Shown piece by piece: positions 56,469 to 64,000 of a stretch of 64,000 bases of DNA. The position numbers were made by a program, and so were the translations under genes. The stretch comes from Actinospica robiniae DSM 44927 (GTDB lineage Bacteria; Actinomycetota; Actinomycetes; Streptomycetales; Catenulisporaceae): contig NZ_KI632511.1 of assembly GCF_000504285.1 (NCBI RefSeq), positions 1,299,372 to 1,363,371 of the forward strand. The letters are read 5' to 3'. The notes beneath the pieces are model-generated. The model saw only the letters and a list, made by a program, of their open reading frames with translations. It was not told the DNA's origin and ran no database searches. The number at the start of each line of letters is the position of its first letter. Within the stretch, counting starts at the first letter, position 1.

Positions 56469-57089
56469 ATGACGGCGCACACGAACCCCCCGGCCGACCC
56501 GGCCGCGCACCATAGGCCCGTTCTCTACCTGATCGGGTGCGCAGCCCCGCCGGTGCACCACATCCGTACCGCCATCACCCAGGCCCAGGACCGGGCCTAC
56601 GACACCTGTCTCATCCTGACCCCGACCGCGGCCGCCTGGCTCGACAAGGACCTGGACGAGTTGGCCGAGCTCACCGGCCACCCGGTCCGCTCGAGTTACA
56701 AGCAGCCCGGCACACCCGACGCCCTGCCCAGTCCCGACGCGTTCCTGGTCGCGCCGATGACGCTGAACACGACCACCAAGTGGGCCGACGGACACCAGGA
56801 CAACCTGGCCCTCGGCCTGATCGCCGAGGCCGCCGGTCGCCGCATCCACGACGCTGTCCTCGGCCTCCCGCTTCAGCCGATCGTCGCCCTGCCGTACCTC
56901 AACGCCTGGCAGGCGGCCCACCCCGCGTTCGCACGCGGCGTCAGCCAGTTGGAGACGATGGGCGTACGCGTTCCGCTCGGCGGGGACGGATTCACCCCGC
57001 ACGTCCCACATTCCGGCCAGAGCCGCCCCGATGCGTTTCCTTGGCAAATCGCCTTCGATGTGTTTGGGGAGAACCACTTCAACCAGTGA
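56469..57089 (+). CDS. Flavoprotein (phosphopantothenoylcysteine decarboxylase-like)
   Basis: 206 residues, PF02441-type flavin-binding fold. VLYLIGCAAPPVH forms the first strand and phosphate loop. APMTLNTTTKWADGHQDNLA matches the PMTxNTxxKxAxGxxDNL active-site signature of the decarboxylase family. The same fold includes lantibiotic LanD enzymes, but the peptide-binding lid is not recognisable and it lies on the opposite strand from the lanthipeptide genes. Role uncertain. Confidence 0.85.
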   Translation: MTAHTNPPADPAAHHRPVLYLIGCAAPPVHHIRTAITQAQDRAYDTCLILTPTAAAWLDKDLDELAELTGHPVRSSYKQPGTPDALPSPDAFLVAPMTLNTTTKWADGHQDNLALGLIAEAAGRRIHDAVLGLPLQPIVALPYLNAWQAAHPAFARGVSQLETMGVRVPLGGDGFTPHVPHSGQSRPDAFPWQIAFDVFGENHFNQ

Positions 57090-57307
57090 AATGCTGAAGA
57101 GCCAGTCGCAACCCGACGCAATAGCTGAACCGCACGGGGATCACGCCAGAGCCTGGCGCTAAGCCGGCGCGGTCCACCCCTTCGAACACACCGCTCGCCA
57201 CAGCCTCCCCAACCCCACGCGGCATCATGATCTGACGATGCGTTACTTCTGCTCGTTCACTGCCCGTATCCTCGTGATACCTAGCTGCCGAGTGTGAGGG
57301 CGAGCCT

Positions 57308-57967
57308 GTGAGTAGGGTGCCAGTAAGCGCCGTGGTGTTCGACGTCGGCGAGACGTTGATAGACGACACGACCTTTTGGGGATCATGGGCAAACTGGCTC
57401 AACGTGCCCCATCACACGCTCGCCGCGCTGGTCGGGCACGTGACCGCCGAAGGTCGCAACAACGCCGATGCGTTGGCGCTGGTCAAGCCGGGCTTCGACC
57501 TCGCGACCGAACGCTCCGCACGTGAGGCAGCAGGGTGCGGCGAGCATATTGACGTGTCCGACCTTTACCCCGACGCCCGCCCAGCCTTGACCGCCCTCCG
57601 AGCGGCCGGCCTCTGGGTCGGGGTCGCGGGCAATCAGACCGCCAGAGCGGGCGAGCTGCTACGCGAACTCGACCTGCCGGTTGATGCCATCGCCACCTCA
57701 GGCGAGTGGGGCCTCGCCAAGCCCGACCTACGATTCTTCAAGAAGATCAGCGAATGGAGCGGGTTCCCAACGGAGCAGATCGCGTACGTGGGAGATCACC
57801 CGGAAAACGACATCATCTCCGCTAGGGCGGCCGGCCTGCGTCCAGCGCACCTGCGCCGCGGGCCCTGGGGATATCGGTACGCGGATGACCCGGCCGTACG
57901 AGCCGCCGCCGAGTGGCACGTCGATTCATTGCACGACCTTGTGGACGCGCTCAAGGCTTGCCGATAG
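57308..57967 (+). CDS. HAD-superfamily hydrolase
   Basis: 219 residues. Motif I FDVGETLID (nucleophile Asp), motif II VAGNQT, motif III Lys in WGLAKPDLRFF, motif IV GDHPENDI. The helical cap spans about residues 20-85. GTG start at 57308. Small-molecule phosphatase of unknown substrate. Upstream 57090-57307 holds no other gene. Confidence 0.92.
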   Translation: MSRVPVSAVVFDVGETLIDDTTFWGSWANWLNVPHHTLAALVGHVTAEGRNNADALALVKPGFDLATERSAREAAGCGEHIDVSDLYPDARPALTALRAAGLWVGVAGNQTARAGELLRELDLPVDAIATSGEWGLAKPDLRFFKKISEWSGFPTEQIAYVGDHPENDIISARAAGLRPAHLRRGPWGYRYADDPAVRAAAEWHVDSLHDLVDALKACR

Positions 57968-57982
57968 CTCAAGCCCAAGGAG

Positions 57983-58615
57983 TCAGAGGACGAGCGCCAC
58001 TACGGCACCGCCTATCAGCCATGGCGCTAGCGCGATCTGGCTGCCGTGCCTCACTTGTCGCATAGTTGCGGCGGCCAACGCGGCGATGACGAATCCTGCG
58101 AGGAGGCTTACGAGAACCAGGTTCCATGACTGATAGCCCGTCAACAGGGCCAGATATGACAATAATTTGACATCTCCGAGCCCGAATCCGCCTCCGGCTA
58201 CGATCGCCAGCGCGAGGAATGCCACACCGACCACGGCAGCCGCGAGGAGCCCGCGCTCAAGAGGAGCAGCCCCGCCCCCCGGCAGGACATAGATCAGACC
58301 CAGCAGCGACGCTGCGGCGGCCGGCCCGAGGAGTCGGTTCGGGATCATGAACGTGGCGAGATCGGTCACGGCCAGCGGCACGGCGCAGACCGCGAAAACG
58401 AGATATGCCGGAAATGTATCTACATGGGCGAAATGAACACCGATCGCGGCGCCCACTAAAAGCCCGAAGGCGACTGACACCCACGGGGCAATGGTGATCG
58501 ACGCGCTCCGGCCACCGGCCGAACTTGCCAATCGGGACCTGGTAGACGCGAGCGCCGCCGACGCGGCGCCCGCAAGTGCACCAGTGCCTACAGCCCACTC
58601 AGTCGAGATGCCCAT
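57983..58615 (-). CDS. A24-family prepilin peptidase
   Basis: 210 residues, membrane aspartyl protease that cleaves Flp-type prepilin leaders. Both catalytic Asp motifs are present: VTDLATFMIPNRL and GFGLGDVKLLSYL. It lacks the cytoplasmic methylase domain, as in TadV/CpaA. About six helices. It is encoded opposite to, and just before, the Tad operon, which it should serve. Confidence 0.92.
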   Translation of the reverse strand: MGISTEWAVGTGALAGAASAALASTRSRLASSAGGRSASITIAPWVSVAFGLLVGAAIGVHFAHVDTFPAYLVFAVCAVPLAVTDLATFMIPNRLLGPAAAASLLGLIYVLPGGGAAPLERGLLAAAVVGVAFLALAIVAGGGFGLGDVKLLSYLALLTGYQSWNLVLVSLLAGFVIAALAAATMRQVRHGSQIALAPWLIGGAVVALVL

Positions 58616-58843
58616 CCGCTATACCACCAGGTCAGAAAGATATTAGGTACCGAGCGACTATAGGCAGTTGTCATGAGGCGAGTCCACCGCCCGGTCGACC
58701 GCTACGCTGCGTAGTTTTAGATCACGGCTTGATCTCGATCTTCAGCGCTCCCGCATAAGGCACCTTGCCTCACTAATCGCGCTCAAGGTAGTAATTGGTG
58801 GCTACCAGTACGGTTCATTACGGGAAGAGCGGGGACGGCTGTC

Positions 58844-59449
58844 ATGTCGCGCTGCTTACGCTTCAGGCTGCTTGTGGTTGTTTCGGGCGTGGCCGCGCTC
58901 GCCATCGGGGGGTGCACGGCGTCGCCTACCTCCACCCCAGAGGCCGCAAGCTCGAAGTCCTCGATCGAAAGCACCCCCGCGGCCAAGGCCTCACCGGACC
59001 CCAGCGCCAACGCGCTCGACGTTACTGGTCCGAACGCCTCGCAGAAGAAGGCGGCACTCTTCGCCTATGTGGAGATGGTCAACGACTGGGTCTCCGCGGC
59101 CCGGACAGCAAATTACAAGGACCCCAGACTCGGCCAATACGCCTCGGGAGATGCGTTGGTGCTCATCACGAAGGCCCTGTTGACTGAGCAGTCCAAGGGC
59201 GCCGTGTCCAAGGGATCGCCCACGGTGGCAGACGTTTCGTTCGGTGAGATGGTCCCCTCGACCAACCCCACAGAGATCGTGATCAACAGCTGCTTCTCGG
59301 ATGCCGCTTGGCTTGAGTACAAAGCAACTGATGGTTCTCTGTACAACGACGTCCCCGGTGGCAAGCACCGCACCCAGGTACTGGCCGAAGTCAAAAATGG
59401 TACGTGGAAGATCGACCAATTGGCGCTGAACGGCGTCGGCACATGTTGA
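58844..59449 (+). CDS. Lipoprotein of the Tad locus
   Basis: 201 residues. Signal with lipobox LAIGGC, a Ser/Thr/Pro-rich spacer (TASPTSTPEAASSKSS), then a compact domain ending AEVKNGTWKIDQLALNGVGT, similar in layout to small NTF2-like secreted proteins. First gene of the plus-strand Tad operon. ATG 58844 follows GGGGACGG. It overlaps the next gene by 7 bases. Outer-face assembly factor by context. Confidence 0.88.
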   Translation: MSRCLRFRLLVVVSGVAALAIGGCTASPTSTPEAASSKSSIESTPAAKASPDPSANALDVTGPNASQKKAALFAYVEMVNDWVSAARTANYKDPRLGQYASGDALVLITKALLTEQSKGAVSKGSPTVADVSFGEMVPSTNPTEIVINSCFSDAAWLEYKATDGSLYNDVPGGKHRTQVLAEVKNGTWKIDQLALNGVGTC

Positions 59450-60345
59450 CCTTGCTGCGCGGCGCCATATCTGGTGGATGTGTTGCAGCGGTCGTGTTGG
59501 CAGGCTCGGGTACAGCGATTGCGGATGGCACCGGGGGGACAGAGTGCATAGCGGGCACCGACTCGTGCACCGTCATTGCAGGGGACCCTGGCTCAGGAGC
59601 GGGATCGTCGTCGGGGAGCGGCGGCCAGTCCTCTGGCTCCAACGGAGGTGACCAGAGCAAGCCGTCCCCAAGCCCTTCACCAACGAGCACACTGATTACA
59701 CCTGGCGCATGTACCTACACCGCCGACCCGACCTATATCCCGCCCACGGGGTCAGACACTCACCCGGGAGAGAAGGGCGGGTGGTACACAGTCTCCTGCC
59801 CCGACGCTCTCAAGGGCGGCCGCGGCTACACCTACACAAACACTGAGATGTGGCTGACGAATCCTCCGACGTCGCCCGCAGTGACCACCGCTACGTTGGC
59901 CGCGGAAGCGACGGCCAAGTTGAAGCTTCCAGCTCCAGGCATCGGGGCGAACCCCGCGATGAGCACCCCAGAGCTCGTGAGCGTCCCGGTGTGGGTATGG
60001 GCTTCGGGAGCTTCTTGGTCATCATCGTCAGCGACTGCCACGGCCGGCGGAGTCTCGGTCACCGCGACCGCGACTCCAGTCTCAGCGGTCTGGTCGTTCG
60101 GCGATGGCACCTCAATCACCTGCGACGGTCCGGGAACGGTCTACGAACCGTCCTACGGAGCGGAAGCCTCCAGCCCGACCTGCGGTCATACCTACACCAA
60201 GGCCGGCACCTTCACCCTGACTGCCACCGTCTCTTGGAAGGTGACCTGGGCCGGGGCCGGTGAGAGTGGCCAGTTCAACGGCATGACCACTACCTCCAGC
60301 GCGCCGGTCACCGTCGAGCAGTCCAACGCCTTGGTCACCAGCTGA
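59443..60345 (+). CDS. Secreted PKD-like protein of the Tad locus
   Basis: 300 residues. The signal peptide ends GTAIADG, followed by a Ser/Gly/Pro linker. The body contains GACTYTADPTYIPPTGSD and a PKD-like region (VWSFGDGTSITCDGPGTVYE then CGHTYTKAGTFTLTATVSW). Similar proteins occur in actinomycete Tad clusters and are often mislabelled ATP/GTP-binding; no nucleotide motif is present here. ATG 59443 is used because the upstream GTG adds residues encoded by the previous gene. Confidence 0.87.
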   Translation: MLTLLRGAISGGCVAAVVLAGSGTAIADGTGGTECIAGTDSCTVIAGDPGSGAGSSSGSGGQSSGSNGGDQSKPSPSPSPTSTLITPGACTYTADPTYIPPTGSDTHPGEKGGWYTVSCPDALKGGRGYTYTNTEMWLTNPPTSPAVTTATLAAEATAKLKLPAPGIGANPAMSTPELVSVPVWVWASGASWSSSSATATAGGVSVTATATPVSAVWSFGDGTSITCDGPGTVYEPSYGAEASSPTCGHTYTKAGTFTLTATVSWKVTWAGAGESGQFNGMTTTSSAPVTVEQSNALVTS

Positions 60346-60399
60346 CTACCGCAGTCCCTCCGTCCAGAACACCTAGCGCCGCCACTCCGGGATACGCCC

Positions 60400-61077
60400 A
60401 TGCCTCTTTCGCCTTCCACGAAGCTCCGCCCGACGCCGTCGGCTCCGGCGGACGTTCCCCACCGGCTCGCATCGGTCGGCAAGCGTAGATCGGTGCCCTA
60501 CGCGATTCTCGGCGTGGTGCTGATCGCCGTCTGTGCGCTCGGTGCGCTGCTGACGTCGGTCAATCTGGGATCGCGCGACGCCGTGCTGGCGCTGGCCTCG
60601 ACGGTTCGCGCCGGCCAGGTGATCACGGCTGAAGATCTGCGTAGCGTCCAGGTGTCCGCGGGATCTGGTGTCTCGGTTATCCCGGCGGGCGAGTCGAGCT
60701 CGGTCGTCGGTCAGACGGCCGCCGTGACGTTGGAGTCCGGGAGTCTTCTGACCAGGTCGGACCTCGGCACCTCGACGGTGCCTGGTGCCGGTCAGGCTGT
60801 ATTGACGGTGCTGGTGAAGTTCGGTTCGTACTCGGTCAACCTGTCCGCGGGCGCTCACGTGGCGGTGGCCACCGGCCCTGCGTCAGGATCCACCACTGCG
60901 GGTGCAGGGCAGCCGCTGGAAATCGACCCGCAGGCCACCGTTGTCTCCGTCACCCCGTCCACCACCTCGGACGGTTCGGTGGCAGTCGAGTTGAGCACCG
61001 ATGTGACCTCGGCCAGCACGATCGCCTCGATTCCGAGCGGCCAGGCGCAGCTGATCACCGTGAGCGCGGGGTCCTGA
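60400..61077 (+). CDS. SAF-domain protein (CpaB/RcpC-like)
   Basis: 225 residues. One membrane helix (about 33-55, AILGVVLIAVCALGALLTSV), then a SAF domain (about 60-140: VRAGQVITAEDLRSVQVSAG). CpaB proteins stabilise the pilus secretion channel in the periplasm; Gram-positive forms are shorter, as here. It ends at the first base of the next start (TGATG). Confidence 0.85.
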   Translation: MPLSPSTKLRPTPSAPADVPHRLASVGKRRSVPYAILGVVLIAVCALGALLTSVNLGSRDAVLALASTVRAGQVITAEDLRSVQVSAGSGVSVIPAGESSSVVGQTAAVTLESGSLLTRSDLGTSTVPGAGQAVLTVLVKFGSYSVNLSAGAHVAVATGPASGSTTAGAGQPLEIDPQATVVSVTPSTTSDGSVAVELSTDVTSASTIASIPSGQAQLITVSAGS

Positions 61078-61847
61078 TGCTGATAGCGATCGGATCTCAA
61101 GGCTCGTCACCCGGTGTCTCCACGCTCGCCCTCGCGCTGGCTGGATTCTGGCCGACCGACGCGGCCACCGTCGTGGTGGAGGCCGATCCGGCCGGCGGAG
61201 ACATGAAGAGTTGGCAGCGCGTACCCGGCGAGCCTGGCCTCGGCGCCCTGGCCACGGCTGCCAGACACAGTGCAGACCCAGCCACAGTGTTCGCGCACGC
61301 GAGCGCGTTGCCCGGCGGGTTGAACGTGGTCACCGCACCGGAGGGACCGGACCAGGCGAGCGCCGCGGTGCAGCTCCTCGCGCGTGACGGAGCCGGGCTC
61401 CTTCGCGCTTTGTCGGCTGACCAAGCGATCACGGTGTTGGATCTCGGACGCCTCGATCCTGCTTCCTCGACGTTGGATCTGCTGGCTTACGCAGACCTGA
61501 CTCTGATCGTCGCCCGGCCCAACCTGGCCGAGATCACGCGGTTGGCTGCGCGTATCGCGACGATCAAGCAGTATGCCCGAGACCCGGAGGCGGTTTCGCT
61601 CGTGCTGTCCGGCACCGGCTATCCAGCCGATGCGGTCGCCGAGTCACAGCAAACCCCCGTGCTCGCCGTCCTGCCGCGCGACGAAGCGTGCGCCGGTGTG
61701 CTCTCCGGGAGCTTGACCATGCGAAGGGGCCTTGATCGCACTCGTCTGGCGCGGGCTGCACGCACGCTCGGCCACGTCGTCATTCAACGACAGGGTGCGC
61801 TCGTGTCCGCCAACGCCAGGCCCGTGTCGAAGGAGGCTGACGCATGA
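61077..61847 (+). CDS. TadZ/CpaE-like MinD-type ATPase, degenerate P-loop
   Basis: 256 residues with a ParA/MinD fold: GSQGSSPGVSTLALALAGFW in the P-loop position, VVVEADPAGGDMKSW as Walker A', VLDLGRLDP as Walker B. The P-loop lacks the usual Lys pair (GSSPGVST instead of GKGGVGKT), so ATP hydrolysis is doubtful. Known TadZ proteins localise the pilus machine and are often degenerate. It overlaps tadA by 4 bases. Confidence 0.87.
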   Translation: MLIAIGSQGSSPGVSTLALALAGFWPTDAATVVVEADPAGGDMKSWQRVPGEPGLGALATAARHSADPATVFAHASALPGGLNVVTAPEGPDQASAAVQLLARDGAGLLRALSADQAITVLDLGRLDPASSTLDLLAYADLTLIVARPNLAEITRLAARIATIKQYARDPEAVSLVLSGTGYPADAVAESQQTPVLAVLPRDEACAGVLSGSLTMRRGLDRTRLARAARTLGHVVIQRQGALVSANARPVSKEADA

Positions 61848-63157
61848 GCGGGATGGGTCTTCACTCCGCCGCAGTTGAGGACGCACTCGCCCGTAGCGTC
61901 CAGAAGTCGGTCGGTCGGATCCTGGCCGCAACGGACGAACCGTTGCCCCGAGCCGAACTTGAGGTTCGTGCGCGCGAGCTGATCCGCGAGGCGCTGGACG
62001 CCAACACCCGTCAGGCGCTGGCGAACGGCACAGACGTTCTCGATCGGCTCGCCGAGGACCGGGTGGCCGGGCTCGTGTTCGCTGGACTTTTCGGGCTGGG
62101 GCGGTTCCAGGCGCTGCTTGACGACGAGAGCGTGGAGAACATCGCGGTCAACGGGTGTGACGAGGTATTCGTCACCTACGTCGGCGGACGTCGTGAACTT
62201 CATCCGCCCGTCGCGGCCAGTGATGACGAGCTGGTCGACATGATCCGGCTGATCGGCTCGCGCCTCGGCCACGACGAGCGGCGCTTCGACCGGGCCAACC
62301 CGTCGCTCAATATCCAACTACCGGATGGGAGCCGACTGTTCGCGGTGATGGGCGTCTCGAAGCGCCCGTCGGTCGCCATCCGCCGGCACCGGTTCGAGAA
62401 GGTCTCGCTGGACGACCTGGCGGGGATGGGCACCGTTGACCCAGAGCTGGCTGAGGTCCTCGCGGCCCTGGTGCTCGCTCGTGCCAACATCCTGATCGCG
62501 GGCGGTACGAACGCGGGCAAGACCACGTTCCTGCGCGGCTTATCGAGCGCGATTCCGGGGCACGAGCGGCTGATCACGATCGAGGACACCTACGAGCTGA
62601 ACCTGCATGCTGATCGTGACGCTCATCCCGATGTCGTCGCCATGCAGGCGCGCGAGGCCAACCTCGAAGGTGCGGGCGCGGTCACCCAGGCCGACCTGGT
62701 GCGTATGGGGCTGCGGATGAGCCCGGACCGTGTGATCGTCGGCGAGTGCCGGGGCGATGAGATCGTCCCGATGCTCAATGCGATGTCGCAGGGCAACGAC
62801 GGCTCGATGGCCACGATCCACGCCTCCTCCTCGGCCGGCGCGTTCGGCAAGCTCGCCGCCTACGCCGCCCAGGCCCCCGAGCGCCTCGATGTGCCCACCG
62901 TCAACCTACTGATCGCTAACGCGGTCAACGTCGTCATCCACATCAAGGCTCTGAAGGACGGCACCCGCGTGGTCTCCTCCGTGCGCGAAGTCGTCGGAGC
63001 CGAGGGGTACCAGATGATCTCGAACGAGACCTACCGTCCGGGGCGCGACGGGCGCGCAATGCCCGGCGCGCCGTGGACCACGGCGATGGCCGAGCGGCTC
63101 ATCGATGCCGGGCTGCCCCCGGAGCTGGCCGCGCACCGGGCCGGGTGGTCGCGGTGA
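61844..63157 (+). CDS. tadA: TadA/CpaF-type pilus assembly ATPase
   Basis: 437 residues, secretion ATPase that drives Flp pilus assembly at the inner membrane. GGTNAGKTTFLRGL is the Walker A (about 222-235), ITIEDTYELNLH holds the Asp-box Glu/Asp, VIVGECRGDEIVPML is the Walker B, and GSMATIHASS is the His box. Length and motifs are complete. GTGA overlap with tadB. Confidence 0.96.
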   Translation: MSGMGLHSAAVEDALARSVQKSVGRILAATDEPLPRAELEVRARELIREALDANTRQALANGTDVLDRLAEDRVAGLVFAGLFGLGRFQALLDDESVENIAVNGCDEVFVTYVGGRRELHPPVAASDDELVDMIRLIGSRLGHDERRFDRANPSLNIQLPDGSRLFAVMGVSKRPSVAIRRHRFEKVSLDDLAGMGTVDPELAEVLAALVLARANILIAGGTNAGKTTFLRGLSSAIPGHERLITIEDTYELNLHADRDAHPDVVAMQAREANLEGAGAVTQADLVRMGLRMSPDRVIVGECRGDEIVPMLNAMSQGNDGSMATIHASSSAGAFGKLAAYAAQAPERLDVPTVNLLIANAVNVVIHIKALKDGTRVVSSVREVVGAEGYQMISNETYRPGRDGRAMPGAPWTTAMAERLIDAGLPPELAAHRAGWSR

Positions 63158-64000
63158 CCGGGGCGAACGCGCTGGCCGCGCTGTGCGGGATCGGCGTCGC
63201 GCTCGGCGTCCTGGTGCTGATCCGTGGCGTGATCGGCGTGTCGGCCGACCGCGGGCCCTCCGCGCTTTCGCTGTACGCGGAGAAGCTGCGCAGCGGCCGC
63301 ATGCTCGTGCGCATCGGGTACACCGCCGCCGCGGGTATCGCGGCGACGGCCTTCACCGGCTGGGTGGCCGGCGGGATCCTCGGTGCGCTCGGCGCCTGGG
63401 TGCTGCCCCGGTTCCTGGGCACCGACCGCGCCCACGCGAAGGAGTTGGCGCGGATCGAGGCGGTGGCCGTCTACACCGAACTGCTGCGTGACACCCTCTC
63501 GGCGGCGGCCGGTCTCGAGCAGTCGCTGATCGCGGCCGCCCCCGCAGCGCCGCCGGCGATCCGCGAGCAGGCGGCCGAGCTGGCGGCCCGGATCTCCTCG
63601 GGGATGCGCCTGCCCGACGCCCTGCGGCTGTTCGCCCTCGAGGTCGGAGATGCCACGTGTGACCTGGTGGTCGCCGCGTTGACCCTCGCGTCGGCCAACT
63701 CCTCGCGCAATCTCGCCGACCTGCTCGGCACTCTCGCACAAGCCGCACGCGACCAGGCGTCGCTGCGGCTGCGCACCGCCGCCGACCGCGCGCGTACCCG
63801 CACGACCGTGCGTGCGATCACCGCGACGATCCTCGGGATGATCACCTGCCTGACGATCTTCGCTCACTCCTACCTTGCGCCCTACGGCACGCCCGTCGGA
63901 CAGCTGGTGCTGCTCGCGGTCGCCGGAGTCTTCGCGCTCTCGTTCGTGTGGCTCGCCCGCATCGCCCGTGGTCCTGAGCCGGTGCGGTTCCTGACCCGCG
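63154..64000 (+). CDS. tadB: TadB-type pilus assembly membrane protein, 5' part
   Basis: At least 282 residues, open to the right edge. GTG at 63154 overlaps the tadA stop by 4 bases. Two N-terminal helices (ALCGIGVALGVLVLIRGVIG and IGYTAAAGIAATAFTGWVAG) precede the cytoplasmic T2SSF domain (YTELLRDTLSAAAGLEQSLI, ISSGMRLPDALRLFALEVGD), and further helices begin near residue 225. It should anchor TadA. Confidence 0.93.
   Translation, partial: MTGANALAALCGIGVALGVLVLIRGVIGVSADRGPSALSLYAEKLRSGRMLVRIGYTAAAGIAATAFTGWVAGGILGALGAWVLPRFLGTDRAHAKELARIEAVAVYTELLRDTLSAAAGLEQSLIAAAPAAPPAIREQAAELAARISSGMRLPDALRLFALEVGDATCDLVVAALTLASANSSRNLADLLGTLAQAARDQASLRLRTAADRARTRTTVRAITATILGMITCLTIFAHSYLAPYGTPVGQLVLLAVAGVFALSFVWLARIARGPEPVRFLTR

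Noticed and set aside
56469-57089. LanD-type decarboxylase of the lanthipeptide cluster
   Set aside because: The fold is compatible, but the gene is on the other strand with an XRE partner and the precursor ends in Ser, not Cys, so C-terminal oxidative decarboxylation is not expected.

Overview
The window is high-GC DNA from a filamentous, polymer-degrading actinomycete. The signs are strong codon bias, 4-base GTGA/ATGA gene overlaps, GTG and TTG starts, many secreted glycosidases carrying ricin-B or CBM2 modules, a cellulase closely resembling Acidothermus E1, an actinobacterial FxLD lanthipeptide cluster and a Tad pilus locus. Genus cannot be settled from the sequence alone.

Layout. (1) 1-9.4 kb: a minus-strand sugar operon (two ABC permeases, binding protein, LacI regulator, GH36 alpha-galactosidase running off the left edge) is divergent from a secreted clan GH-A glycosidase with a ricin-B lectin. 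The 700-bp divergent region holds several copies of the operator GTTATCGATAAC placed on two recognisable promoters. (2) 9.4-14.8 kb: secreted acetyl-xylan-esterase-like enzyme with CBM2, divergent MarR regulator with its own palindrome, and a large secreted beta-helix enzyme resembling GH141. (3) 15-24.2 kb: a tightly overlapping nine-gene minus-strand operon (binding protein, two permeases, a 641-residue enzyme of unknown class, aldo/keto reductase, fuconolactonase-like amidohydrolase, mutarotase, zinc dehydrogenase, SDR). It looks like uptake and oxidative catabolism of a 6-deoxy sugar such as L-fucose. It is divergent from a GntR repressor, and both sides carry the same 19-base operator-like element. 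(4) 24.5-32.6 kb: GntR followed by two wrecked sugar-acid genes (KDPG-type aldolase and PfkB kinase, both with internal deletions), a histidine-kinase relic, an intact GH5 endoglucanase, an orphan permease with the tail of its lost partner, and another GH-A/ricin glycosidase. (5) 33-36.5 kb: three overlapping genes: tyrosine recombinase, small HTH protein, and zinc-ribbon recombinase-like protein with an unrelated C-terminal extension. (6) 36.7-41.2 kb: GH54 arabinofuranosidase-like enzyme, then broken IS481- and IS1380-type transposases. (7) 41.5-55.2 kb: one long minus-strand run holding an FxLD-family lanthipeptide cluster (precursor, PIMT-like methyltransferase, LanB, LanC, an extra SpaB_C-type protein fused to a helical-repeat region, a CPBP membrane protease and a small coupled lipoprotein), preceded by an HTH protein, GNAT, amino-acid permease, GPP34 protein and one unknown. 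(8) 55.2-58.6 kb: XRE regulator with flavoprotein, HAD hydrolase, prepilin peptidase. (9) 58.8-64 kb: plus-strand Tad/Flp pilus operon running off the right edge.

Overall the first 38 kb is a saprophytic carbohydrate island whose units pair secreted hydrolases with ABC uptake and local repressors, and parts of it are decaying. The most distinctive system is the FxLD lanthipeptide cluster with its fused SpaB_C protein and protease/lipoprotein pair.
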